The notes below the pieces were generated by a model, which did no database searches, was not told where the DNA came from, and saw only the letters and a list, made by a program, of their open reading frames with translations. The translations under genes and the position numbers were made by a program. From Lota lota (Eukaryota > Chordata > Actinopteri > Gadiformes > Lotidae), in contig JACYXH010000396.1 in the NCBI GenBank assembly GCA_026745465.1, forward strand, positions 1,194,501 through 1,258,500: a DNA stretch of 64,000 nucleotides, in the 5' to 3' direction. Positions within the stretch are counted from its first letter, which is position 1; each line of letters begins with the position of its first letter. This document shows, one piece after another, positions 1-30,233 of this stretch.

Positions 1-2
1 TC

Positions 3-188
3 CTGGATGCCTCGCTTATCCGGGACTTCCATCGACAACACCCGTCCGGTGCTGAGCGTCCACCTGGAGGCATCCGTAGAGGGGGGGTACTGTCACGCCG
101 TCTACTGTCAAGCCGTCCACTTCCACCACCTAGTGGGCACTGGCTGCCACTTCTCCACGTGCTCCTCTGTTTACACACCTGCCGGTAA
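3..188 (+). CDS. C-terminal fragment of retrotransposon pol (after the chromodomain)
   Basis: Open frame from the window edge to a TAA at 186-188. The first residues ([14 protein letters not shown]) are the conserved tail after the chromodomain of fish chromovirus pol, followed by a G- and R-rich linker (PPGGIRRGG). The frame crosses the polypurine tract and runs about 95 bases into the LTR before stopping. The intact element downstream behaves the same way, with pol ending 28 bases inside its 3' LTR. Partial: everything upstream is outside the window. Confidence 0.8.
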   Translation: MDASLIRDFHRQHPSGAERPPGGIRRGGVLSRRLLSSRPLPPPSGHWLPLLHVLLCLHTCR

Positions 189-521
189 TCTCCAATCAAC
201 GCTCCCTATTTCAGCCGTGGATTCCTAGCAGTCGGCGCTAGTTCGCCGTTTACTCTACTCCCCTGCCCGTGCCCGAGCCCTTGCCTGCATGACTGCTTGC
301 CCGTTGCCGAACCCCTGCCTGCCTGACCACCTGCCTGTTGCCGAGCCCTTGCCTGCCTGACCACTTGCCCATTACCAAACCCTGCCTGTCTGACCACTCT
401 CTGCCTGCTTAGCCCCCAGCTTGCCTGTTTCTCGCACCCCAATAAACTCCCTTGAACCTCTCCGCCGTCTCCGCCTCTCTGTGCCGTGCGTTTGGGTCTC
501 CTCGTTCTGTTCTCCTTAACA
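91..521 (+). repeat. 3' LTR (431 bp) of the gypsy element at the left edge
   Basis: Starts TGTCACGCC directly after the polypurine tract and ends CCTTAACA. Contains an AATAAA at about 440. The same termini (TGTCACG at one end, TGTTAAG as the reverse complement of the other) delimit the solo LTR at 31342-32055, which also shares the 34-bp internal repeat, so the two are one LTR family. The right boundary is inferred from that comparison. Confidence 0.75.
273..408 (+). repeat. 34-bp tandem repeat (about 4 copies) inside the LTR
   Basis: Four consecutive units begin CCGAGCCC, CCGAACCC, CCGAGCCC and CCAAACCC, spaced 34 bases apart (the last shortened). They differ by several substitutions. A reverse-complement version of the same unit occurs at 31842-31915 in the related solo LTR, so the array belongs to the LTR and was not acquired here. 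Confidence 0.8.
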
Positions 522-11274
<10,753 letters not shown>

Positions 11275-12228
11275 ATCAGAATGTGTATTGAAGACAGACA
11301 CGCTGGACAAACTAGCACGGTACCAAACTGTCCAGCAAAGGGTTAAATATTTAAAGAGACCGTAACTTTCCCACTCTGTTAATGAGCACTGCTAAAACAA
11401 AAGGCCACTTCCAGTGAGACGAAAAAGTTAAATATCTGTGAAGAAAATATGAGATAGTACAAATGTGATGCAAACCAGCCCACGAATATAATTATATAAC
11501 TATCCATTAACAGACAATCGGGGAAATAGTAACGAGAAATAACGATTTTTGTAGACTTCAGCAATAAAGCAGGAAAGTCTGAACAATTGCAGGAAGTAGG
11601 TGCCTCATACTTATTTTCAGCATATTCAGCATATTTTAAATGGCCAAACTACAGATTGCATTCTGAGGCATGTTTAAGACAGGCTGTCTTAAACACTATA
11701 GGCCTATTTGACCTGTAGACGAGGTTAATGAAATGTTCTTGTTTTTTTATATTATATAATGTTGTGTTGTGTAAATATTCTATTGATAAATAAATTGCAT
11801 TTCCTTATGGTCGGTGCTTGGTTTTGAGCCATGTCAAACAAAAAAACAGCAAAGGCCTCTGAATCATTGTCCTCCACTGTTGACACAGTTCTCAAATCTC
11901 AAATAGTAAAGTACAGTACACCCCTTGTGTGCATGAATAAAGGAGCGATCAGCGTGGTGTAGGGAAGCCTACCAAGTAGACTTGAGCTATTCTTTCGCAG
12001 TTCATACTGCTCTGTTTAGCAGCCAAGAAAGAACAATGTCGTGCAACTTAAAATGTTGGCTCCTTTAAGATGGCTTTTTTGGATAATTCTGCTCCCGTTT
12101 TTTTTATTTTATTTTAATAACAAATTGCCAATCATGAATGACGACGAACATTGCAAATTGATGATCATTTTACGTGTTGCCAAATTCAACTTTTTGAATG
12201 CTGTAAGAAATTACGGTCGCTCGTCAGG
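11275..12228. promoter_or_regulatory. Shared upstream region between divergent xylb and C9orf152-like genes
   Basis: Start codons at 11274 (minus) and 12229 (plus) are 954 bases apart, so both promoters must lie in or near this interval. I found no long ORF or clear repeat. A GCGCATGTGC-like stretch (about 11140-11152) is visible, but no core-promoter motif can be assigned with confidence. Bidirectional promoter function is an inference from layout. Confidence 0.5.
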
Positions 12229-14160
12229 ATGTCTTCATGCTGCTGTTTACGTTTCCCTTGCCCCGTGAAAATACCACGAAACCCCTTCGGCGGCGGAACA
12301 ACGACGCACAGAGGCGAAGGAAAGCAGCTCGTTCCAACCACTCCAGGGGACGTGGTCGATTATCCGGAATACGCAACAAGCCGGACTGAAATGGACATAG
12401 GGTTACTAAGAGAGCAGTACAAATGGACCAAAGAGAAGCAAAGGAGGCAGAATCAGGTGGTGATATTCAGGCGAGGTGAGAGGTCCACGCTGGCACGCTT
12501 ATCTACTCAGTTGTGCACCTGCCAGTCGTTTATCAGGCGTCGGCAAATAACTAATAGTTAAGTTACGGTGCGGAACAAAGTTGTAGACTTATAGTTTTGT
12601 TCCACGGAAATTCGCAATTTCTTTATGCTATGGACTACCTTTTTTAGGATATGTAAATTACTTCCTATTTATTTCTACTGAACCACCATTCAAGGAGAAA
12701 ACGATCAAGGGATATGCGAAACAAAACTACAGATATATATTTTTATTTTCGGGAGAATGCCCTGCCGAAAATTGCATGTAGTTTATACATTTACAGTTTA
12801 AACGCCAATATAAAAGTTTAATAAGAGCCCCGCACACGTCACTTTTAGGTGCTTCACCTCGCCATTTGCGTGGAAACGTTTGTGACTTGGTCATCTGAAT
12901 GGTCTGATGAACCTACCAAACAGTTACCCCCCTCCATAAATGGGATTGTTCTTTGTAAATATGTTGTTCTGATTAATGTTTTGGCCTAAACTGATATGTT
13001 ATAACTTCCAGTAATCTCCTGCTTAAATTTCACTCTCATACCTGATATACTCTGGATGTTTGCTGTCAATGTTTGTCTCTCTCTCAATCTCTCTTCTCCC
13101 TGTCGATATTTGCCTGTCTGTCTGTCGGTCTGTCTGTCTGTCTGTATCCATCTTCATCTTGCCTACAGTTTCTGAGGACCTCACTGAGGCCGTGCGCGTT
13201 ATCCCCGTCACGCAGGGTATGTCCTCTTTGATGTGGATAACCAACAACAGCAGGCAACCGGACTTGACCCTGCTGCCTGATGACCCCACTCCAATGACCC
13301 CTGACCCCTGGCATGTCCACCTGGATCTCCACCGGCGCACCAGCACACCTCCTGTTGTTGCGGTCACACTCGCGCCCCCGGCACGGACAAGCAACATTGC
13401 TGGTTCCCATTGGCCTCCATCACACAGGCTAGTTGTTGTTGTTGTTGTTGATGTTCCTTGTCATTATTGCAGCAAAGATGGGCATCATTTGGTTATATTC
13501 TGGAACTAAACATACGTAAAAATCAACAAATGTCCAATGAACAAAATAAACAAAAAGGCTGACCGACTGGTTTTATGACTAAGCTGTTGTCTCTATCTCT
13601 CCAGGAGGCACTCCTCCCTCTCTGAGGCCGGGAGCTTGAAGCCGAAGAACAAAGTTGAAAGATATGTTGACTCTGCAGCAGGTTTAAATGGCAGCTGCCC
13701 CAACATCTCCCTTAAGGATCCGCTGCCTGGCTACGTCCACAGGGCAGAAGCCCATCAGCTTGACGGTTTCCTCAAGATTCCTCCCAGGGAAGAGGGCGGG
13801 GGTGAGTCCCTCACCAGCACCTCGGAGGGCTTCTCCATCGAAGGCTCTCTCACGAGTTTCGAAGAGAGCTACAATCCCGTCGGTTACTCCCGCACGCCCT
13901 CAGCCTGCAGTTCAGTCGCTGATCCAAATGAAATCGAGGATTATGACAAGCCACTGGACAACCTAGCATATCCCGCGGTCGGGAAGCTCGCTGAGCCTGT
14001 GCCCACCCCCACCAGACACCAGAGGTTTGGGGTGCAACAACACCGGCCTACCCTCGTTCCTGAACAACACCAGCCCCCCAACTACTACCCTTTCCCCAAC
14101 AGGAAGTCCATAAAGAAGTCTGAGGCAGCCAAGAAACTGGGCATGTACTCTAGCTTCTAA
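12229..14160 (+). CDS. C9orf152-like protein of unknown function
   Basis: Three exons: 12229-12475, 13169-13253 and 13605-14160 (stop TAA at 14158), giving 295 residues. Recognised by the family's C-terminal block (YYPFPNRKS, then KKLGMY) and by WITNNSRRHSSLS, which aligns with WINKERRSSLS of human C9orf152. The N-terminus is cysteine-rich (MSSCCC), a possible palmitoylation site. A basic segment (LREQYKWTKEKQRRQ) lies near residues 60-75. Exon 1 ends CGAG/GTGAGA. The exon 2/3 junction that restores the conserved block requires a GC donor (AACAGCAG/GCAACC) with a normal AG acceptor. The first ATG in frame was used. The gene runs head-to-head with xylb and in tandem with nub1. No biochemical function is known to me. 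Confidence 0.8.
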
Positions 14161-15735
14161 CCAAGACCCTGAACACTGGATTGTTATCCCAAACCAAACA
14201 AAACCAAAAGAACAACGATGAGACCCTTGCTCTCACAACACAATTCCCTGCACATCAGAGAACTACTCTCTTATTTCTTGCTCTTTGACAATTAACGCGG
14301 AGGAGTGGATATGATGAATGTACCAATATGAATTCCCCTTTAATTTCTACTCTCTGAAGCTCTACATAATGTAGCATTCCTGAAATACTTTACTGGAAAG
14401 TTGACAGTGATGGGCAACAGAAATGTTGGGTGGATTGAGTTGCTGTAACTTTTAACTACTCTTTTTTTGATGGTCAACCACACTGCTTTAAAGTAGTTGG
14501 CTCAAAAGATGTGTTCAAAAACGGTTAATTTGGTGCATTTGGCACTTTTCTGTGCTACTACTGCGTTGCTGTTAAAATGTAATTGTCATCAAACATGATC
14601 AATTAACGCTTATCATTTTGAATAGTATCTCTTATACTAAGTCATAACTAAATCAGAATAAATGTAAAAATGTTATATTGGTGTCTGTCAATGAAATATT
14701 GAAACTATTGACTGTTCATTAAAAAGTCACAGATTGTATCTTGTTGTATGTCTGTAGCTTAAGAAATTGCAAATAACCCAGTTATTGGGCACTGCTGAAT
14801 AAACAACTGAGGCTTTAGCATTATACAATGTTCAGGTATATTGTAATATAACTACTGTTAAACATTTGAATGACCTCTCTCCGTTTTATATCCCAAACAT
14901 GAGCTTCTAACATTAATTTCTAATTGGAAAATTCTAATGGTAAAAATGTACGTGCTTGTAAAACATGACGTTTCTTTAAGAGATTCCTCCCAAGCAGTGT
15001 ACATTTCTGATTATATAAAAACAAAATTCGATTGTCTGATCGTTCTATTCCTTTACATATTAGTAGGCTTAAATATGTGTAGAATAAATCCTATACAAAA
15101 AATAAAATGTAGGCAAATAGATTTCATTTGTTATTTAATTATACGCATTATTTGGGCCATACACGCAATAAAATATGATGCATACAATATATACGTATAT
15201 TACGTGTGTATACGTAAATGATTTATATTAAATAATGTATAAATTGTATGCTATGAGCGTAGCCATGAAAATGCGTTTGTCGGGGGCGGGACTTGTGTAA
15301 CGTGCCTGAGTCACGTGTCAAAAACAAAAACATCGACCTGGCGTCACGACAGCTCCATGTAGCTCCCTGAACTGAGAAAGATATAACATAGTTTTAATAC
15401 AGGTTTCTCTGCTAATATATTTACTAAAGGTATTTCATGACAACTGTGTGTTTTCATTTACCAGGAACTAGCCATGGCATTTCCCTGGACCAAGCGATAT
15501 AGATGAGCTGCAATATGCAAACAGTGAATAGCTAGCCCATTGCGTCCAATATTGTCAGTTCACAGACTGTTCTCCGTTTAATCATAAATAATGTTTTAAT
15601 CATAATGATATGTTATGACGTGGAGCAACATGTCATCATTTCTGGTTTTTAAACGTGCTCGGGGAAGAGGAATTCCAACCTTCCACGAGCTTTATACTTT
15701 CGGTTTGCTCCCTTCAGTATCGTTTGATAGAAGCC
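14161..15735 (+). other. 3' UTR of the C9orf152-like gene and nub1 upstream region
   Basis: AT-rich sequence with no recognisable coding exon. A palindromic E-box CACGTG sits at 15312-15317, in the context AGTCACGTGTC, about 420 bases before the nub1 start codon. The nub1 5' UTR is expected in the last few hundred bases. Confidence 0.45.
14798..14803 (+). terminator. Candidate polyadenylation signal of the C9orf152-like gene
   Basis: AATAAA about 640 bases past the stop codon. An earlier AATAAA occurs near 14658, so alternative 3' ends are possible. Confidence 0.45.
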
Positions 15736-23993
<8,258 letters not shown>

Positions 23994-24010
23994 CACACAC
24001 ACAAACATGT

Positions 24011-24057
<47 letters not shown>

Positions 24058-24154
24058 CTAATACACAAATGAACACAAACAGTCTCACACACGATAATGT
24101 CATACAATGTTGAAATGCACTTCTGTACATGCTTTGTAATATTCAATTGTGCCT

Positions 24155-24245
<91 letters not shown>

Positions 24246-25765
24246 TATGTCATCAGAAGCAATAACTTCACAGGTGAGACAGCCAACCATGGATTAAGTG
24301 GTTTCCCTGGTCTCATTCACCTATACATAATCTGGTGATAATATGTCATTCTGTAATCCACAGCATTTGATACATTCTCTCTTTTCAAGTTATCTGAAAA
24401 GATCTCTGATAAATTCTTTACATTTAATGAAAGTGATCTAGGAAGATTTGTTATAAGTTTTCACATTTATAAAAATTTACTTGGCTGTATTACAATTTTG
24501 GCACAATAGATGTTTTGGGTCGTGCTGCATTGTTTAAAATCCAACTGTCCTCAGCCTGACTTTTACTTTGAAACTATTGAAATTGATAAATGTTAGATGA
24601 TAAAGTAACGGATAGAAGTCCTATCCTAGATGGTGTTCGTAGTTTTTTTTTACAGTGGTTTGATATTGAATTGAAGGTTCTTGCACTATATACGAAGCTT
24701 GATCGGTTATCCACCACCAACCCAGGTCAGAGGGATTATTGGGTTACTGTTGATTCAGTTAAAATGGATACCAATTTAGCCTTCATAATGACATTTTCTA
24801 AAGCACAAACGTTTTTGATAATGCTTTGGAAACCATCTTGAATGTCATTTATTTAAAAAACCCTCCACATATAGTTTATATAGCAGAACAGAACTCATTG
24901 CAATGTGCATGATTTATTTTCCTAAATGGAAATTAATAATCACACACTTTTGGTTATTTTTTTTGTTTGACCAAAGGGACAGATTTTTGGTTTGTTTGTT
25001 TTTAGTTATTGTTTTGAATCATTATTTCATGTGGTTATTAAAACTGCAATAACATGTTAACATTTGTCGTATTGCCGGGCAAATCATGGTGGCCAGTGTT
25101 CATTTTATTTCAAATTGTACTCTTCATTTTGTTTATGGGAAATATTTGTAATGAAACAGTTGTCAATGTGCAACTGTTTTCTGGCTGCAGTGAGTTTAAT
25201 TGCATTGAATTGATTTGGAAGAGGCCGGCTATCGGGTTGAAGGTTCCGATGCAACAGCACTTTCTGTTCCATTGAAGTCATTAGTTCTTTTTATATATAA
25301 TTCAGTAATACAGATTTGACTATCTTCAGTGTTTGTGTGGTTTGTCTTAGTGTTTTTGAATGGGGGATCAACACACAGAATAACTCACTTTTAAATAAAT
25401 GTTCTCATGTAGCCTGGTTTAGTCTTAGGCATTGCATTACATTTATATTCCTTATTCCAGCCATACCGTAAGTTTACATTTGTAGTTACCACAGTAGCTG
25501 ATGTAGAACCTCAAATATCAAAACCTAAAGTTTTGAATCTACTACTTTGAGGTCAAACACCTGCCAAGCACTAGAGGCAAGCAGAGAAGGGTCATGTTCG
25601 ATTGGAAAAAGAAAACAATTCTTTCCCTGGTTTGTGTTGTTTCTTTAATTACTTTCATGAATTTTACATCATCAAGAGGGGCTTTCCATCGACGTCAAGT
25701 AGTTCCTCAGTTCAAGTTCAGAAAGGGGTTCGAAGGTAGGAGGTGAGGTGAGGTGAGGGAGGCTT
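23994..25765 (+). other. nub1 3' UTR and convergent gap to crygn
   Basis: Holds two CA arrays (24010-24055 and 24163-24243) and AT-rich unique-looking sequence. Candidate polyadenylation signals include AATAAA near 25395. nub1 (plus) and crygn (minus) converge here; the stop codons are about 1.8 kb apart. I see no other coding exon. Confidence 0.5.
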
Positions 25766-25901
25766 TTAAAAGTAGTTGACCACCCTGCGGAGGGACTGGA
25801 TGTTGGGGTTCTGGGCCTGCCACTCATTGTGGCTGCAGTAGTCTCCTCTCTCCACGATGTACATACGGCCTCTGTAGTTGGGCTCCTCATACATGGCCCA
25901 G

Positions 25902-25998
<97 letters not shown>

Positions 25999-26148
25999 GA
26001 CAGGAAATGGAGATGAAGTTTAAGAACATGGAACTAACTAAGAGTAAGACTAGAACTAAGTCAAACATTGTAGTATTAAGTCGACAGGCTGAGGTTACTT
26101 AATGGCTTCCTTGGGTTGTTTGTGGCCTGGATTGAATGATCAAATGTT

Positions 26149-26188
<40 letters not shown>

Positions 26189-28511
26189 CTGTCATGATTT
26201 GAACATGATTATGAATATTATGCTGTGTGTGTGAAGAACAAAACTAAAGTTCCCCATTTCCCCTACAAAAAAGTCCCTATTATTCTAGGACCCCATGACT
26301 CTTTCTCTCTATGTCTTCATGAACGTGACTACATTTTTGCATCACATTTTACATGTGTGTGTGCATGTATGCAGATGAGACTGTTGTCAGTCAACACTTA
26401 CGCTCCGTCTCCGTAGACCTTGAGGGAGTTGATGCAGTTCTTGGAGAAGCCGCGGCTCTGCAGGAAGGGGCAGTCGTCGCACAGCTCCACACACTGGCCG
26501 GAGAAGTTACAGGCCTCAAACAGCTCAATCCGGTAGTGCTCACCGTGCTACGGGAACACATGTTAGAGTTAGAGAAACACACACACCACACCACACCACA
26601 CCGCACAACCTATCCCACCAGGGTCCATTCGTAATAAGAATATGCACTCACAAAATTGTAAAACACTTTGGATTAAAATCGTCCACCGAATGGCTCTTAT
26701 TTATTTGTATATGTATTCAGATAGTTCTGCTGTAATGGTCAAATAATTGCGTGCGGGATGTCTTGATGCAATGTGGTGGGTTAAGATGTTGATACATACT
26801 AAGTAAGCTACATTAGGTGATATCGATATGATATCGATGTCATGTCTCCCTGGGTTGAGTATTTCAATCAAGAGGATTCAACTGAACATTGACAGCTCAG
26901 TAATCAATTGGCTTCGACACACTATGCTACAGCCGCTCTTCTCTGCTTCACCCTCACCCCTACCCCAGCAGAATCATGTTGCAGTCTCTCCATATAGTTA
27001 TATATGCTGAAACTGGATAACCTTATCTTCTAGTCTGTCAGACAATAAAATATATTTTATGCCAGAAGGGCCAATCATGTATTGGTATGTTATTTAAGAT
27101 CAAAATAATGCATGTGGGAGACGTCCTATAGCCACTCCCCTCAACCAAACAGATACAGCATCTACACCGAGATGTGGCGGTCAGGCTCTGTCTCAAAAAC
27201 GTTCAGATCTAGGTCTAGGCCTCAAGTCTCTCTCTGTTTCTGTCTCTGTCTCTGTCTCTCTCTCTCTCACCATGCGGACGGGTTTGCAGGAGCCCATGTG
27301 ATCATTGTGGGAGTTCCACCTCTGGTACTCCGGGTACTCTCCGCGCTCCAGGATAAACTGCTGGCCCTTGAAGTCGGGGTGGTCGTAGCAGATGAAGGCT
27401 CCGCTCTCCACACGGATGGAGTTCACCCTGGACACACACACACACACACATACACACAAGAGAGAAGAGGGGTGGGTGGAGTTATTCAAATCAATTTTGT
27501 TAAGGATTAATCAGGGAACATATCCTGTACATTACATATATTATTATGCATTATAATATTTATGTATACTTTTTTTCCAACAAGATGTGCCTCTGTTTGT
27601 GCCTTTATTGTGGCAAAGCATATCTTGGCTAAATTATTTTCAGCTTCATTCAGCTTAGTTTGTTTAAGCTAATGTTAGCATAGATATGCTAGGTAACAGG
27701 TTGAGGGTGTGTTCCCGGAGGCTGATCTCACCTGTTCATGAAGCCACGGTCCTGGAAGTTATCACAGTCTCCCCTGACCTCCAGCTTCCTGCCAGTGAAG
27801 CATTTACCCTCGTAGAAGGTGATCTGAAGGAGGAGGAGAAGAAGAAGAATGGATGAAGGGGGATGGGGCGGGGAGTGAGAGAGTGAACAGTGGTACCTGT
27901 CTTCCATCACTGGCTGTGAGGCAGGAATCAAACTATCCTAACTACTTTAATGTAAATATAATTACTAACAACTCATAACACTAGCAGGCGACTGTATTAA
28001 GCCTTTAAATTCTATATTAAATATATTATAGTTACATTTGAGCTAAATACAAAGGCTACATTGAGGCTATATTTAACAGGTCCAGTTCACAGCATCAGTC
28101 AAAGTCCAATCATGGGTAGAGAAGATTTCCAGAAAACCTACAGACGGTTCCAGTGATCTATGAGCCATAGCTATAAGCTAAAATAACTGAAAAGATAAAA
28201 CTATGAATGAATAGTTACATGTATCTTTTGTTGCTTTTGTATAAATTCTTATATTCTTGTTTATATATATATATATAGTAAGTATGCTTGTAAATTAGGC
28301 CTACAAAGTCCAGTAAAATCACTTCCTGAATGTGACCTGACAACCAAGTGATTGAAGATCAATAAACAAACTTTCACCATGGAACCCAGGTTTGCCAAAC
28401 TGTGCATAGGCTACATTAAATAAACAACCCCCCTCGTTTAAAAATACACAGAGAGACCTTGTTGAAGCCTGTGCTGGCTTCGTCACTCACCTTTCCAGAG
28501 TACTGAGACAT
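25766..28511 (-). CDS. crygn: Gamma-N crystallin (beta/gamma-crystallin, lens protein)
   Basis: Structural lens crystallin made of two double-Greek-key domains. Five exons on the minus strand: 28491-28511 (MSQYSGK), 27732-27823, 27271-27427, 26402-26547 and 25766-25901 (stop TAA 25766-25768), giving 183 residues, the expected size. Domain 1: ITFYEGKCFTGRKLEV, the DCDNFQDRGFMNRVNSI motif, GQQFILERGEYP and RWNSHNDHMGSCKP. Domain 2: IELFEACNFSGQCVEL, SRGFSKNCINSLKVYGDG and WAMYEEPNYRGRMYIVERG, ending RRVVNYF. Gamma-N has a split domain-2 coding region, intermediate between beta and gamma crystallins, and that exon pattern is present. The last exon's acceptor sits directly on a CA/TG microsatellite. 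Adjacent nub1 and rheb also neighbour CRYGN on human chromosome 7q36, which supports the call. Confidence 0.95.
25905..25995. repeat. (CA)n microsatellite at the crygn exon 5 acceptor
   Basis: 91-base CA array. On the coding strand it is TG running into GTGTGCAG/C, the acceptor itself, with no conventional polypyrimidine tract. Confidence 0.95.
26150..26187. repeat. (TG)n microsatellite in crygn intron 4
   Basis: Short pure TG array; nothing else recognised. Confidence 0.85.
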
Positions 28512-28800
28512 TTTCACCACTGGATGTTTTCCAACCTGCCCTACAAACAAACTCTCAATGTAACTAGCAAAAAATTTGACACCCCAATATATACGGCCAG
28601 GGGCCGAACCAGTGACGCGCAGGGGGCTATCGCAAGGCTGGTCAGACAGACGGGGGACAAAAGACAGGTCTTCAAAAGTTCTGCTTGCCGCAGCCTTTTC
28701 TCTTCATCCAACGGCTCTGCTGATGCAAGCGTTCGTGTTCGCTCGTGTGTGTGTGTGTGTGTGTTTTCATGTGTGTGCGTGCGTGCGTGCATGTGTGTGT

Positions 28801-28866
<66 letters not shown>

Positions 28867-28950
28867 TTGTGTGCGCTGAATAAATACATGTAAGTTGAGC
28901 TATTTGTGATTATTTCACCGGAAGTGTGTGTGCGTGTGTGTGTATGTGTG

Positions 28951-29024
<74 letters not shown>

Positions 29025-29888
29025 GTTTGGCTGTGTTTGTGCGTGAATGAGAAAGATCAATGGAGAGTGTAAATGTACTACATAACAATAGAATGTGCTT
29101 GGCCTGCCTTTTACAGGGTCAATGATACTGCAGCGACCAGTTTTCTCTCATGAGGACCTCATAGGGGACTTAAATGATCACATACGCTTAAACAATCAAG
29201 ATATATATATATATTTTATATATATTGGGTATAGGCCTACATATCATACATCTTAAGGTGGCCTCATTTTAGCTCATTAGCTGAAATTATTTTGTTGACA
29301 AACGTATAACCATATCCTCTGTGAATATCAGTTTTAATGTACAAATAGAAAACGAAAACATGTTTTACTGTGTATAAAAAGTTCAAAAAAATCTACATTT
29401 TATTAATTACCTTTGCATAGGTATAAATAAAGGCGTGACACGATGGCATAATTCATTGATTTAACCAAATTATATATGGTTGAGTAATAGCCTACACGTA
29501 TCACATGAGGGCAAATCGAGCAATATGCCTGCTTGAGCTCTGCTCTTGAGTCGTTTCATAGCTGTAGTGTGTTCTACGAGAGATGCCAAAATCAAAAACA
29601 CCGAAGGGAGTGGCAGCCGCGTCTCTTCAAAACAATACAACGTGCTGCTTATGTTTATAACTGTACGCACAGGTCTTGGATCTGCGATTTCCTGTGTTCT
29701 GTGGCTAAAAAGTTGAAAAAGGCACTGAAAAGTTGAGTAGGACAGAAAGGGGGGGGGGGGGGGGGGCAATTATACCACAGTTTAATCCTTGGAGGGTAGT
29801 ATGTAAGCAGCACCACGTGGCGTATTTGAGTCAATATTAAATAAATAACTAAATATATAAATGAGGCAATAAATATAAATATTTTCTA

Positions 29889-29908
29889 GCGATCACGGCT
29901 GTGATCGC
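29889..29908. repeat. Perfect inverted repeat GCGATCAC / GTGATCGC
   Basis: Two 8-base arms separated by GGCT. Read directly from sequence. It could be a palindromic protein site or a small hairpin; function unknown. Confidence 0.8.
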
Positions 29909-30146
29909 CTGTGTTCCAGGTTGCCGCAAGGGCTCCTGGGACGGTTCGGGCTGTTGGACTGATAGCGCCCCCCTGGTTCTTGTTCTCCTCGGCAATTGTG
30001 TGTGTGTTCGATGGGAGGGTTGCACCTCGGTGACTGGTGATGTCGGCTGGAGCGACACCTGCACCGAGGCACTTATGTCCGCGGGTGTATGTGGTGTGTT
30101 GCTCAATTGTGTGGTGTGTGTGAAAATAAAGGCAACTCCCGTTGTC

Positions 30147-30233
30147 GTGCGGTGTGCGGTGTGCGGTGTGCGGTGTGCGGTGTGCGGTGTGCGGTGTGCG
30201 GTGTGCGGGCTACGGGCTACGGGCTACGGGAGT
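30147..30233. repeat. Heptamer tandem array TGTGCGG then CTACGGG, inside an inverted repeat
   Basis: Roughly eight copies of TGTGCGG pass without a gap into three copies of GCTACGG. CAACTCCCG (30133-30141) on the left and CGGGAGTTG (about 30227-30235) on the right are perfect inverted complements bracketing the array. An AATAAA precedes it at 30125. Confidence 0.85.

Larger units (their letters stand above)
1..521 (+). mobile_element. 3' end of a Ty3/gypsy chromovirus-type LTR retrotransposon
   Basis: The window opens inside the last codons of a pol gene, followed by a purine-rich tract (positions 79-87, mostly G) and then an LTR that starts TGTCAC at 91 and ends AACA at 521. The pol residues ([14 protein letters not shown]) match the end of the chromodomain region of the intact element at 32966-38368, so both belong to the same broad group. 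The 5' part lies outside the window, so completeness and target duplication cannot be judged. Confidence 0.85.

Noticed and set aside
12041..12268. 75-codon hydrophobic open frame overlapping the C9orf152-like start
   Set aside because: Starts on a non-ATG codon, overlaps the 5' UTR and real exon 1 in another frame, and has no known match.
13254..13509. Extension of C9orf152-like exon 2 past 13253
   Set aside because: The frame stays open, but the residues do not fit the family and the conserved block needs the junction at 13253/13605.
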